A stretch of 64,000 nucleotides of DNA from Chaetoderma sp. LZ-2023a (GCA_034401795.1 CM067369.1:85135129-85199128), one strand, 5' to 3'. Positions 45,201 through 56,747 are shown, counted from the first letter of the stretch. A program made the numbers and translations. The notes: generated by a model not told the origin, from the sequence alone.

Positions 45201-45515
45201 CACACTCCCTAAAGCCACTAGAGCATCCAAACAACACACTCCCTAAAGCCACTAGAGCATCCAAACAACACAATCCCTAAAGCCACTAGAGCATCCAAAC
45301 AACACACTCCCTAAAGCCACTAGAGCATCCAAACAACACTCCCTAAAGCCACTAGAGCATCCAAACAACACACTCCCTATAGCCACTAGAGCATCCAAAC
45401 AACACACTCCCTAAAGTCAGAGCATCCAAACAACACTCTCCATAGTGACTAGAGCATCCAAACAACACTCCAAAAAGCCCCTAGAGAATCCAAACAACAC
45501 TCCATAAAGCCACTG
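42262..45515. repeat. 34 bp minisatellite, roughly 95-100 copies
   Basis: The unit is 'cactccctaaagccactaga' plus 'gcatccaaacaaca'. Common variants are 'ctccataaagcc', 'ctctccctaaaggc', 'cctatagtcactagagcag' and shorter units lacking 'ca'. The right half is far more homogeneous than the left. Longer blocks recur, for example about 43170-43290 against 43650-43770. It lies inside host intron 6. No open frame and no CRISPR-like spacers. Confidence 0.95.
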
Positions 45516-46405
45516 CTGATGATATACCGAGTTCTTCGTCTGCAGTAGTTTGAATACATCCTCCAGCTCAATCAGTTCTCCTTCTTTGGCCACTATTTCT
45601 TGTCCTCAGCTAGAGTTCTTAGCTCCCTCAGATTTTCTTTGTCATCAGTGTACCAAGTATGACTCCTTTTAGATCGGTATGTAGAACACTTATCAGTTTT
45701 GTTCAGTGGCATCCTCCACATTCTTTGTAGATGTTGGAACTGAGTACAGTGCATAATTGGAGAGTCTACTGTCCAGCCAGCGATGTTGGTTTATAGTACG
45801 ATTGTCACTGCGATGACAGGCATCCATTTTAATTTATATTTAAAAACACTTTTTTTTTTTTGATGACAGGCATCAAGTTCATCTAGAACTGCTTTTGGAG
45901 CTACCCAGTTGTTACAGCATCAGTGATACACAGGTCTCATCATAGAAACATTTTTTGACCAGAGGAATCTGTGATCAATGGATCCATAGTTTTTAAAAGG
46001 ACTGGAAGACAATGTTAACCCTATAACCCTCGAATTTGTTCAAGAAAATTTTAATTTTCTCATAGAAAATGTCCATTTGCAGTCCAAAAGAAGACTATTT
46101 CTGAAAATTTACAACTGGAATGACTGGCTCAGTTATTCCAGTGGTAAATTTTCAAAAATAGTCTTCTCTTAGTCTGCTAATGGACATTCTTAAGACCACT
46201 ACAGAAGCCGTTTTTGGCTGACGTGAGTGTTAAATGGTTAAATATGACGTAAAGTGCAAGGATGTCAGAGCAGCTGAATATTAGTGAAGCAAGGATGTTT
46301 GTTCTTCCTCCATTCTTCCCCACCATGCAGCGGGATTCCTTTGTCACTGACTTTGCATGTCCTTGATAGGTCTACTTAGCTGTGTTCATAAAGAGATTCA
46401 CATAA
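45513..46405 (-). mobile_element. LINE A-family fragment, interrupted by Repeat B
   Basis: Weakly conserved copy of the LINE A 3' half: 'cagttctccttctttggcc', 'ctagaactgc..ttggagctacccag', 'ttcataaagagattcaca'. A Repeat B element at 46015-46241 interrupts it at a TTAA. No intact frame. Confidence 0.7.
46015..46241. repeat. Repeat B copy inside LINE fragment, TTAA on both sides
   Basis: It begins 'ttaacccta' and ends 'aaatggttaa'. The surrounding LINE sequence aligns to LINE A when it is removed, which shows that it transposed. TTAA duplication with CCC/GGG termini is the pattern known for piggyBac-type elements. Confidence 0.75.
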
Positions 46406-46489
46406 CATTTTTAATGCTATTAGACATATAATTATTTAACCCAGATACAAGAGATAAATCAGTAAATATAATATATCAAGCTTACTTAC

Positions 46490-46647
46490 CTTGAATTCAT
46501 CTTGACAGGCACTTTGGAAGAGACGTGTATCCGTGGAATCACTAAGCAATACAGGAAGTGATGTCACCTTTTCACCGTATACAACAATGACCACTTGACC
46601 GTTGATTAATGTCTCTGCACTGCTAACCTTGACCTTCCAGTCGCCAG
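46490..46647 (-). CDS. Host gene exon 6: PLAT-like domain 1, N-terminal half
   Basis: 158 bases, phase 1 to 0, acceptor GTGTAG, donor TCAAG/GTAAGT. It encodes AGDWKVKVSSAETL, GQVVIVVYGEKVTSLPVLL and RLFQSACQDEFKV at the junction. The order strand (WKVKV), strand (VVIVVYG), L, then F..G/S...F.V matches a PLAT/LH2 beta-sandwich, diverged from classical LOXHD1 repeats. Confidence 0.85.
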
Positions 46648-46870
46648 CTACACATAGAATTACACTCATAAGAACTCAAAAGTAAATAACATAATACTTA
46701 AATTCCTTAATTGTCAGGCTGGCCAAAGATGGCTTCTACAGCAGTATTAAGGAATGGCCAGTTAATGGTCAAGAGATTTTTTTTAATGTATCAGCGGAAT
46801 GCCGTTGGTCTCAAAATACAGTCAAGTGACATTTTCAGGATCAACTCACTTTGAAATTATTCTTAAATGA

Positions 46871-47279
46871 TTAACCCTTATGACTCTGATGTTAATATTC
46901 TATCTTTTAATGTGTCAATAGCATAACCCTTTAGCCCTCGAAATTGTTCAAGAAAATTTTAATTTTCCCATAGAAAATATCCATTTGCAGACCAAGAAGC
47001 CTATTTTTGAAAATTTACCACTGGAATGACTGGCTCAATTATCGAGCCAGTTATTCTAGTGGTAAATTTTTGGAAAATAGGCTTCTCTTGGTCTGCAAAT
47101 GGACATCAGCTCCGATGACCACTGCAGAAGCCATTTTTTGGCTGATATAAGTGTTAAAGGGACAAACTGGTGTACATTTTATAACAATTTTGGTGGATGA
47201 TGTTGCTTTCTGAACACCAATTCATCTTTAAATTTAATCTGAAAATTTTTAATTTTGACATCAGAGTGGTAATGGTTAA
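46871..47279. repeat. Repeat C copy split by a Repeat B copy
   Basis: Repeat C starts 'ttaacccttatgactctgatg' and stops at 46923 after 'caatagca'. Repeat B occupies about 46924-47162 ('taaccctttagcc...gtgttaaaggga'). Repeat C then resumes with 'aaactggtgtacatttt' and ends 'cagagtggtaatggttaa'. This shows Repeat B is younger here. Confidence 0.75.
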
Positions 47280-47459
47280 GGAAATGTTGCGTGATGAGAC
47301 AGTGATGCTTGAGTAACTGACAAGTAATTAATAGTAGGTGGATGCACTTTGTGTTCATTATTATAGTACAAAGTTTGCTTGATCACATGATGCTATATGA
47401 GATAATAAAGAAGGAATCACGAAAAGTCTCTCTTGATTGTGTAAGAATGGTAGTTTTTG

Positions 47460-49040
47460 GGTGAATTTTCAGTTTAATAAACATTTTGTTGAATATTTGG
47501 AAACTAATTTGATGGAGAGATGTTGCTAAAAGAAAGCCCCGTCTGAAAGCGCAAATTGTCATTTATCAGCCAGCTCCTGAGGTGTAAGCATGGATGTACG
47601 CTCAATAGCACATATTTCCAATTCTGTTCAATGGAAATGTATCTATTTCCACGAGAAAATAGGAGAATAGGCTGCCTATATAGAATCAACAGGTTCCAGT
47701 CACATTAGTTTCAAACTACTTAACCCTTGAATTCGTTCAAGAAAATTTCAATTTTCTCATAGAAACTGTCCATTTGCAGATGCAGATCAAGAAGACTATT
47801 TTTGAAAATTTACCAGTGGAATGACTGGCTCGGTTATCGAGCCAGTCATTCCAGTGGTAAATCTTCACAAATAGTCTTCTCTTGGTCTGCAAACAGACAT
47901 TTCTCAAGACCACTGCTGAAGCTGTTTTTGGCTGATATGAGTGTTAAAGGGTTAACACCTTTCACTCAAGGAACAAGGCATCCATTGATGACCTCATTGG
48001 TGCCACTAGGCTTTGGACATAGCTTTCACTGAAGAATTAATTAAAAAGTGGGTTATAAAATGCAATCAGAAACAGCTTGTAATGAAGTGTGGTATTTGTG
48101 AATAAACTGGTTCTGTGATTTTAAGAATAAACAAGCATTCTTAAAGGAATTTGTGCAAAATTCTAGTATTGATTAGCCTGATCATTGTAGCCATCAGATC
48201 ATAAAGTAACCTTATCATATCACTAATCCCGCCCACACCCATTCCACACTCTCACAACTAAATCTTTAATTTCCTTTCATATAACAACCAGGTTTTAATA
48301 CAATGTTATCACAAGCCATTGCTGCCTAACTCAGAAACAACTTTCAGCAACATTGTTTTGAAAATGTATGCCTTTCTTCTACTGAATTTGTAACAATTAA
48401 CCTTTTGACATCAAAGAGATATGTATTAATGTTAGCAATGGTATGTTATGGATTTCAAATTCAAATTCTATGGTACTTTTCACAGGTATGCTGCCTAAAT
48501 TCTTTTCAAGGATGTTAGCTTAATTACCTTTAACCCTTTCATGATGAAACCGGCCAAAAGTTGCCTCTTCAGTGGTCTCGAGGAAGGCCCATTTGTGGGC
48601 CAAGAGAAAGCTATTTTTGAAAATTTAACACCCGATTAACTGGCTTGGTAACCGAGCCAGTTATTCTAGTGGTAAATATTCAAAAATAGTCTGCTTTTGG
48701 CCTACAAATGGGCATTATATAAACAATTTTTTTTTCTTTAGTAATTAAAGAGTTAGAAATTACAATTTTAATTTTTTCATGATTTTTTCCCTATTTTAAG
48801 TTTTATCACAAAGAAAATCATGAAATTATCATTTCGCGATATATCGGAACATCGAAAAATCATGGACCCCTACCAGAAAGCCCCTCAATTTGAATACTCT
48901 AACACTTCCATGGTAGTCATGACAGAGTCTTTATGATGTAGGAATATATGCTTCGATATTTTGAAACAAATTTTACTGGGAGCTGTTGCTGCTTATGGCA
49001 ACAATGGGTTCCAGTCAAATTAGTTTCAAAATAGTCAAAC
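47460..49040. repeat. Repeat A and B copies in intron 5
   Basis: Repeat A halves at 47465-47525 and 47690-47725 around unrelated sequence, Repeat B at 47720-47960 and 48530-48760 (diverged), and a Repeat A core at 48945-49040. 47961-48530 has no recognisable feature. Confidence 0.7.
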
Positions 49041-49162
49041 ACTCCATCACAGTCTTGAAAGTGAGGCACTGGATTTGCCAGGGTAAAGTGGTTAATACAG
49101 AGAAAAATAGCCATCCTACAGACAGTGTGTACATGTGGATATATAGCAAAGCTCACACAGAT

Positions 49163-50123
49163 GGGTCATTCCGTGTCAAGATAACCAATTTTCACAAATC
49201 TTGTTGCATGACCAAATTCTCTCTACTGTATTATTAGTACGTCTTAGGAAATCCTGCAAAATCTTAGCTCTCAAATTTCAATATTTTTGGAGATATGGAC
49301 ACTAGAACAGCAAGGGGGTCCACCACATGTGAAGCAATTGTCATTTTGTAGCATTTTCAAGGCTCTGCAAATTCTTAACCTTAACAATATTATTTGTTCT
49401 CATTACTGTGACTGACACTTTCAGACAGGAAAAATTAACTGATTTACATATATAATTAACATGTAATATCATAAAAATATACTCACAAATGGCAAAAATA
49501 CCCCATTTTGTCCCATAAAATTTGATGGAAGGAAGAATGGAAGAAAATAGAATTTTGGATATGTTGTAGAGCACACCTAATGCTTTATTGTCTGTAAAGC
49601 ACACGTTTCTTCCACCTATCCCACATGGTCATCCTGACAGTTGAATATGGGATCATTTTCAGGTAGGGCCGATTTCAAGGGCCTATATTTCAAAAATGTT
49701 TAGAACCACATTGTATAAACTAACAAAGATATATGTAATTGACTCACAAGTGGGTCTGAAAATTTCTCACTTTGAATAAATTTACATTTTTAATGTTACC
49801 TAGGTTACCAACACGAGCACAAAAATTATTATGCCCTGCATATTTCAAGAGGGTATCTGCATGTGACCAAGCACTGAAAGTTTTTATTGGAATTGGATGT
49901 CAGGTTAAGAATTTGCAGAGCCTTGAAAATGTTACAAAATGACAATTGCGTCACATGTGGTGGAACCCATTGTTATTCTAACATCCATATCTCCAGAAAT
50001 ATTGGGATTTGGGTAGTGAAATTGTGCAGGATTTCCCAAAACATACTACTTATCACTACACAAAGAATCTTGGAAATCTGACATCATGCAACACCCAGAG
50101 GTTGTCTTGACATGGAATAACCC
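49163..50123. mobile_element. 961 bp foldback element with AGAT target duplication
   Basis: It starts 'gggtcattccgtgtcaaga' and ends 'tcttgacatggaataaccc'. Inverted similarity continues about 200 bases inward ('ctctgcaaattcttaacc' against 'ggttaagaatttgcagag'). The bases AGAT flank both sides (49159-49162 and 50124-50127). There is no transposase; it is a non-autonomous DNA transposon. Confidence 0.75.
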
Positions 50124-50127
50124 AGAT

Positions 50128-50478
50128 ATAACACATAAAAATAACTATTTTAACAGCATTCTGAGCAATTTTGAATCTCCTCCACCGGCTTTGTTAGACA
50201 ATGTTGACCTTTGACCCCCAATACCAGAAGTGTTCTTTGGGACCCCAAGAGCAATGATCCGCCCCAGATTGAGCATTTTTAACAATTTTAGATGACCTAA
50301 ACTTCTTTGACATTTTGACATCTGTATGCTTATTCGACACCCCAAACCCATATGTAACATCCATGTTTGGTCAAGATCCCTCTAAAGTTTTCACGCAGGA
50401 TGACACAGCCAGGCGGGTGGGTGGGGTGAGCAGAGAGATAGACAGATGGACAGACAGGCAGGCAGATAGGCAGGTATG

Positions 50479-50521
<43 letters not shown>

Positions 50522-51073
50522 ACAGACATTGGCTGTGACAAATTTACCTAAGCCAGAATTTGCATTTTGACAGGCGACAACTACACAAACGGTACTTCTG
50601 AAACAGGAGGTATCTACGTATTACGATCACAATTACATGGCTCACAAGCGGCAACACATCTCATGGCGAGACTAAATATTTCTCACATAGATCGGGTTTG
50701 CATGCACACAGAGAACAGGTCTTACAGACAAAAACAACGTTCAAAGTCATTGATTAATCTCTGTGACATTCTCCAGCAAATTTAACCCTTATCGCACTGA
50801 CAACAAAGTGTTAATCATTACAGAGTCAGTCGAAGTATGGCTGGTGTACAATTTGTAAAACAATGTTGCCAAAAGCTGTTAATATCATTGACGGCAACAG
50901 CTTTCGGCAACATTATTTACACGATGAACACCAGTTATCACATGAAAATGAATGCAATTCAGGAATCTAAAATTGTGACGCCGGCTGGGTAAGTAAATAT
51001 AGAACTCCTACTTTCTCTGATATTAGAAGCAAATAAGAGAATTTACAACAATAATACGTTACTGAAAGCACAC
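50128..51073. repeat. Intron 5: simple repeats and a palindromic element
   Basis: 50440-50525 is a (GGCA)n/(GACA)n tract. 50783-50945 is an inverted-repeat element related to Repeat C ('ttaacccttatcgcactgac', 'ggctggtgtac', mirrored 'gaacaccag'). 50205-50217 carries a TGACCTTTGACC motif. No gene is seen. Confidence 0.65.
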
Positions 51074-51658
51074 CTTCAAAAGCGGAATCCGGCTCTACAG
51101 GCACCTGTTCTACAACATGTGACATTATGGGTTCAGAGTCTACAGGTTCAGGTTCAACAACAGGTTCATCTACTGGTTCAGGTTCAACAACAGATTCATC
51201 TACTGGTTCAGGTTCTACAATAGATTCATCTACTGGTTCAGGTTCTACAATAGATTCATCTACTGGTTCAGGTTCAACAACAGATTCATCTACTGGTTCA
51301 GGTTCTACAATAGATTCATCTACTGGTTCAGGTTCTACAACAGATTCATCTACTGGTTCAGGTTCTACAATAGATTCATCTACTGGTTCAGGGTCTACTT
51401 GTTGCTCTACAGGTTCAGGTTCTAAAGGTTCTGATTCAGGTTCTTCAACTAATTCAGGTTCTAAAGCTACAGGTTCTGGTTGCGGTTCAACAATTTCCTC
51501 ACTTATTTTTTCTATGTCTTCTACGACCAAATCACCCTCGCTTATTTGCTCAGGTGCTGCAGTCTCCACTGCCGATTTCTCATGGACAGTCGATGTCTCA
51601 GTAACTTCTCTAACAGTCTCCAAGCCGGAATCCAGATTCTTGTATTTAGGCGTGCCAA
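51074..51658 (-). CDS. Host gene exon 5: Glu/Pro-rich linker with ten-residue repeats
   Basis: 585 bases, phase 1 to 1, acceptor TTTCCAG, donor GAAG/GTGTGC. After GTPKYKNLDSGLETVREV comes a very acidic region with about eight tandem copies of VEPEPVDES(I/V), encoded by a 30-base DNA repeat (51140-51400). It ends PDSAFE. It probably acts as an extended, disordered spacer between the trefoil and PLAT domains. The exact 30-base repetition suggests recent expansion and likely length polymorphism. Confidence 0.85.
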
Positions 51659-51879
51659 CTGGAAAGAAAATGTATCCAATATTTAGTAAGAAAATAACAA
51701 TGAATAAACATTAAGAAAGATCAACAATTTGTTTTTCAGTCATACATTTATCTATCAGTGTATCCTCTATCCAAAAACCTACAAACTTCATACATTCATC
51801 AATTTATCTTTGCACCAACATCCATACATCCTAAATAAACCTATACCTCCCTACATATCTATCGACATTAGCAGTTATA

Positions 51880-52050
51880 GGCGTTAGTACCTACCTAGTA
51901 TCTATCTATCCATTTGTCTGTCCATCCATCAATCCACCCGCCCACTCATCGGTCGGTCGGTCCATCCGTCCGTCCGTCCATCCGTCTGTCTATCTATTTA
52001 TCGCTTTTCATTCATTCATTCATTTTTTTATTTATTTATTTAATAAACAA
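51880..52050. repeat. Low-complexity (TCCA/TCTG/TTTA)n intron tract
   Basis: Tetranucleotide-like repeats ('tatctatc', 'ccgtccgtccgtcc', 'ttcattcattcatt', 'tttatttattta') directly downstream of host exon 4. Confidence 0.85.
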
Positions 52051-52059
52051 TTCACGTAC

Positions 52060-52237
52060 ACTCAACAATCTCCGGGTAGAGACGAACATTCTTCACACCA
52101 GTGTCAATTGTCGGTCTGACAAACCCATCAAATGTCATTCCGATATACAGGCCTCTTTCTGTCACTGACTGAAGGGAAATAAATCCCAGATCTCGATGCT
52201 TTTCAATGAGAAACTGGGAATATATATCCTTCTCACC
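52060..52237 (-). CDS. Host gene exon 4: beta-trefoil-like domain, third part
   Basis: 178 bases, phase 0 to 1, acceptor TTTTTTTTCAG, donor GAGT/GTACGTG. It encodes GEKDIYSQFLIEKHRDLGF, ISLQSVTERGLYIGMTFDG and a basic stretch ending VRLYPEIVE. QFLIEKH...ISLQSV....LYIGM repeats the trefoil pattern of exons 2-3, completing three similar lobes. Confidence 0.88.
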
Positions 52238-52339
52238 CTGAAAAAAAACATATTTTTATTGTAATTCTCTATGTAGTAGTACTCATGTTGGCATAGTTTG
52301 ATATATAACTGTCTAAGTTAAAAACATTGACTGATATGG

Positions 52340-53560
52340 ATCTGATCTGTGAATTTCATACTGTATGATTACTGTATTCTGCAGCTGTAGTAAGCATCCT
52401 ACAGCTGCAATCAGTCCTTCTTCATATCTGACCACTCTGTCTTGTCCTCAGCCAAAATCTTTAACTTCTTCACATCCATTCTTGATCCGAGTGTACCGCG
52501 TCCTGCTTTCTTGAGGTCACCTCGCAGCATGCTTAACATATTCATGCAATGATGTCTTCTCCTGCCTTTGTATTTGCAGGCTCCCATTAGGGCAAATTCT
52601 AAGGCTCTCTGTGCTGGTGTGTCTTCTGGCATCCTTAACACATGGCCAAACACGGACCATCTTTGCTCGGTGACATACAAACAACGGTGATGTATTGCAC
52701 ATCCTGTATAGTGCATCATTGGAAATTATGCCATCTGCCATTAGTGTCCAGTGATGGTGCGCAGGCATCGAGTTTGCCTAGAGCTGCTACAGTTATACAG
52801 CATCAAGGATATGCAGATTGCATTGTATAAACACATTTTTTTTGGTCCAGGGAATCTTTGATCTATGAATGCAGAACCTCCTGATGGACTAGAAAGCTAT
52901 GTTCCCCATGACGCAGCATGCGGCGATGACAGCAGTATGGCGCAGTGAGCCGAGGATTTTACTTTTCCTCCATGGTTTGCCGCCACGAATTGGACGGTCT
53001 TTATCTTTAGTTTCATGCTTTGCCAATAGGTATATGTGGGTGCACTCTGTTTTGGATTCATTTATAATGCGATGCCCAATTTTTAGTTTGCTTGCAGCTA
53101 TTGGGAGTAGTTCGTTACAGGGTTTTTTCATCTCTATCAGCATACAGAGAATGGACACTGGGTGGGGTTTGGTCTTGTGGAAAGCACAGGGGATAGACCA
53201 TCTACCAGTGGGGAGCCGATTGATGTCTCAAACTCTACAGACTTCACTGAATGGACCCAGCTTGATATCTGTAAATAGTAGTCTCACTAGTCGTAGCTCA
53301 TCTTCATTGCAACTACCATGGTGTAGTCCATCTAGGATCTTTGAGCGTTTAATGTCTGCACAGCTGCGTCCACGTCTGACATGATCCAGTATAGTCATTG
53401 ATCTTGTCTCTTATGCGGCATACAGTAACATTGCATAGGATTTTGCATATGCTGTTGAGGAGCGCAATGGGCTGGGGTAGGGTCTTGGGCTTGGGTAGTG
53501 TGATAATGGTGCATCCTTTATGCAACAGAGTTCATTTTAACAACAACTTCCAGCAAGGGA
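52340..53560 (-). mobile_element. LINE A-family copy, RT 3' half, decayed
   Basis: Collinear with 536-1860: 3' terminus 'tactgtattctgcagctgta', C-terminal frame at 52411-52719 (QRWSVFGHVLRMPEDT, LKKAGRGTLGSRMDVKK) and RT remnants at 52889-53560. It includes internal deletions relative to LINE A. Confidence 0.85.
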
Positions 53561-53599
53561 AAGGGAGGGGGGGCAGAGTGAGGTATCAGGCAGCATTAT

Positions 53600-53820
53600 T
53601 AATGCTGATTGGATCCATATGATGTAACTGGTGGGTCCAATAAGATTCACAGTCCTTTCTGTGAACTGATGTGGGTCCGTTGTCAGGTCCGTATGGGAGC
53701 ACTTTGATGGTCTGGTATTGGACATCCTTGTGGTCATGATACGGGAAATTGAATTTTGTGGATACAGGTGAGTACTTGCGTTTCTTAATGTCTCTGATGT
53801 GATCCTACATGTGAATCTGA
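53600..53820 (-). pseudogene. GIY-YIG-like endonuclease fragment
   Basis: One minus-strand frame reads HIRDIKKRKYSPVSTKFNF, YHDHKDVQYQTIKVLPYG and HRKDCESYWTHQLHHMDP. Upstream in the same frame is PGETL, then TGA and TAG stops. The order GET......H+.DI......S..F......V..++VL........R+..E..WI..L resembles the GIY-YIG endonuclease C-terminus of Penelope-like and related retroelements. It is a fragment only. Confidence 0.5.
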
Positions 53821-54239
53821 AATTGTCAGAGGGTTTCACCTGGCATTGTACGTGTAGTGGACAACTGCAAATAAACTGTGGACAAACTAGCAAACTAGTT
53901 TCTAAGCAACGATTTACACATGTAGACATTGGCCCAAACGTTGGCCACTAGTTAAGGCAACTCGATCTATATTTGTATCAGCGTAGTGTTAAATCCAAGC
54001 TAAATTTCTCTCTGTGATGAAAGATATGATTTTAACCCTTTAATGGTCATGACAGCCAAAACATTTTCTGCAATGGTCTTGAGGAGCCAAAACACTTTCT
54101 GCAATGGTCTTGAGGAGCCAAAACACTTTCTGCAATGGTCTTGAGGATTGCCAATTTGCGAATCAAAATAATGCTCCTTCAGAAGATTTGCAACTTAAAT
54201 GGCTGCCTTGATAAATGAGCCAGTCAATCTAGATGTATA

Positions 54240-55850
54240 TATATCCCCACGTTTTAAAAAAACGTCAGGGATATTGTAATCGCCTCCGTCTGTCTGTCTG
54301 TCCATCCATCATGCTATCTCCTCCCAAACCATTGGGTGGAATTCAACCAAATTTGGTATCTGGGTTACCAATATGATTCCGCTCTGCAAGACGATATTTA
54401 CATTTGGCTCCGGCATCACGGGGGTGGGGCAGGGGTCAAAAGGTTAAATCACATGTAATGCAACTCCTCTGAAACCGTTACATGGTACTCAAACAAATTT
54501 GATATGTGAGTTACCCCTATGATTGCTGAGTACAAGAGGCCATTTACATATGGCTCTGCCACACCTCCCACCAAAAACTGTGGGGCGGAGGTCAAAAGGT
54601 CAAATTTTAACCAGGGGAAATTGATTGTAATGCATATTCTCCGAAACGGTTGGACAGAATTCAATGAAATTTGGTATGTGAGTTACCCATATCAATGTGG
54701 AGTAAATGCGCACATTTACATTTGGCCCCGCCTCCAGCGGTGGGTCGGAAATGGGGTCAAAAGGTCGAAAAATTGATTGCAATGCAACTCCTCCGAAATG
54801 CTTGGACGGAATTCAACCAAATTTGGTATGTGACTTAAACCCATATGATTCCGCTTTGCAAGACGATATTTACATTTGTCTCCGCCTCATGGGGGCGGGG
54901 CAGGAATCAAAACGTCAAATCACTTGTAATGCAACTCCTCCAAAACAGTTAGACGGAACTCAATCAAATTTGATATGTGAGCTATCCATATGATTGCAGA
55001 GTGCAAGAGGCCATTTACAGTTGGCTCCACCGCCAAGGGGGGGGGGGGGGGGAAAGAGGGGTCAAAAGGTTACATTTTAACTTGCAGAAATTGATTGTAA
55101 CGCATCTCCTCCGAAACCGTTGAACAGAAATGTGGCATGTGAGTTACCATATCACTGTGGAGGATATGAGCATGTTTATGTTTGGCCCCCGTCTGCAGGG
55201 GTCGGTGAGGGATAAAGGGTTTGTCAAAAGCTAAAAAGATTGATTGTAATGCAACTCCTCCCAAACCATTGGATGGAATTCAACCAAATTTGGTATGCAA
55301 GTTACCCATATCAATGTGGAGTGGATGAGCACATTTACATTTGGCCCTACCCCCTTTGAGTGAGGGGATGGGATCAAAAGTTCAAGAAATTAATCGTAAT
55401 GCAGCTCCTCCGAAACTGTTATTATTAGTTATAAGTTAGCCTTATCGATGTGGAGTGCATGAGCACATTTAGATTTGGTCTCGCCCCTAGGGGTTGAGGG
55501 ATGTGGTCAAAATGTCATTAAATTGATTGAAATGCATCGCCTCCGAAACCATTGGACAGAATTAAACCAAATTTGGTATGTGCGTTACCCATATCAATGT
55601 GGAGTGCATGAGCACATTTCCATTTGGCCCCACCCCCATGGGGGTGATGGATGGGGTCAAAAGGTCATGAAATTCAATGTAACTCCTCTGATACTGCTGG
55701 ACGAAATTCAACCAAATTTGGTATGTGAGTTACCAATATGATTGCGGAGTGCAAAAGGACAGTTACATTTGGCTCCACCCAGAGGGAGTGGGTTGTGGGA
55801 TGTGTGTCAAATGTTCAAAGCAGTGAATGTGGGGATTTGTGATGACACGT
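54240..55850. repeat. Tandem repeat E, about 145-170 bp unit, ~10 copies
   Basis: Units share 'aattcaaccaaatttggtat', 'gtgagttacccatat', 'gcaactcctccgaaa' and 'catttacatttggct' with a GC-rich 'ccatgggggcgggg' segment and 'gtcaaaaggtca'. The array is degenerate. A fragment also sits at 24990-25090. Non-coding; no known family name. Confidence 0.85.
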
Positions 55851-55867
55851 CATCGACCAGGCAATCT

Positions 55868-55868
55868 A

Positions 55869-55906
<38 letters not shown>

Positions 55907-55928
55907 TTTTTATTATTATTATTATTAC

Positions 55929-55975
<47 letters not shown>

Positions 55976-55977
55976 TA
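55868..55977. repeat. (ATT)n microsatellite abutting host exon 3
   Basis: More than thirty ATT units with two 'actttt' breaks, ending at the exon 3 donor site. Length changes here could affect splicing of exon 3. Confidence 0.95.
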
Positions 55978-55978
55978 C

Positions 55979-56191
55979 CAGACAGTCCACTTTGCTATCC
56001 TTCATTCGAAGATAATGACCAGGATCACTGATGCTTTCGAACATTCGGACACCTTCTTCAACTTTATAAACACGGAACTGTCCGAGTCGAGACTTCTTTC
56101 CCGTGGCAATTACGCCATTATCATTTCCAACACTCAAGGTTTGCGTGGTTGATGTACAGAGGAAGATTATACCACGATGCCGGAACATGCC
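55979..56191 (-). CDS. Host gene exon 3: beta-trefoil-like domain, second part
   Basis: 213 bases, phase 0 to 0, acceptor TTCACAG, donor TCTG/GTAAAT. It encodes GMFRHRGIIFLCTSTTQTL, GQFRVYKVEEGVRMFES and GHYLRMKDSKVDCL. The pattern FRVY..EEGV..FES....GHYLRM is a typical trefoil strand-loop repeat. The donor runs directly into a (TTA/TAA)n microsatellite in the intron. Confidence 0.87.
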
Positions 56192-56254
56192 CTGTGAATA
56201 TTAATACAGTCAAATATAATTATCATTGAATTACAATGTATCATTAATCAGAAA

Positions 56255-56715
56255 TGTGGTTATTGCAACAATAAAGCTCGACTTTACGATGATGCAATGA
56301 ACTATGAAGCTTGACTTCAATCACAATTATATTACATAAACAAGGCCTAAATACACAATGCTTAACAAAACACTTATCAGTTACCATGACCTTTGGCCTT
56401 TTGACCTCAAAGTCATAATGTCATCTTCTCTCAATAGAAGGAAGCAGGTGTACAAGTTTGGGTGCAGTATGATTAACCAAACATTACACATAAACCAATA
56501 AGCTGAGCAAAATGTGACATATAAATGTTTTAGAAACCACTGTTTTATCAAGGTTATAATGACCTTGATATTTGACCTTTTGACTACATGGTCATTGTGA
56601 AATACCTTCAAATAATAGGGAGGCATGTGTCCCAGTTTGGGTCCAAACATGAAATACAAACAACTAATTCGAGCTAAATGCAAATTTGATGATGATGATG
56701 ATGATGATGATGTGA

Positions 56716-56747
<32 letters not shown>

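Noticed and set aside
42262..45515. CRISPR array
   Set aside because: Units are contiguous 34 bp repeats with no unique spacers, in animal DNA with no cas genes.
51127..51714. Plus-strand Gly/Ser/Thr repeat protein
   Set aside because: Antisense reading of the 30-base repeat in host exon 5; the minus strand joins in phase with neighbouring exons.
55742..56152. 136-codon plus-strand protein with poly-Tyr/Ile
   Set aside because: It runs through the (ATT)n microsatellite and is antisense to host exon 3.
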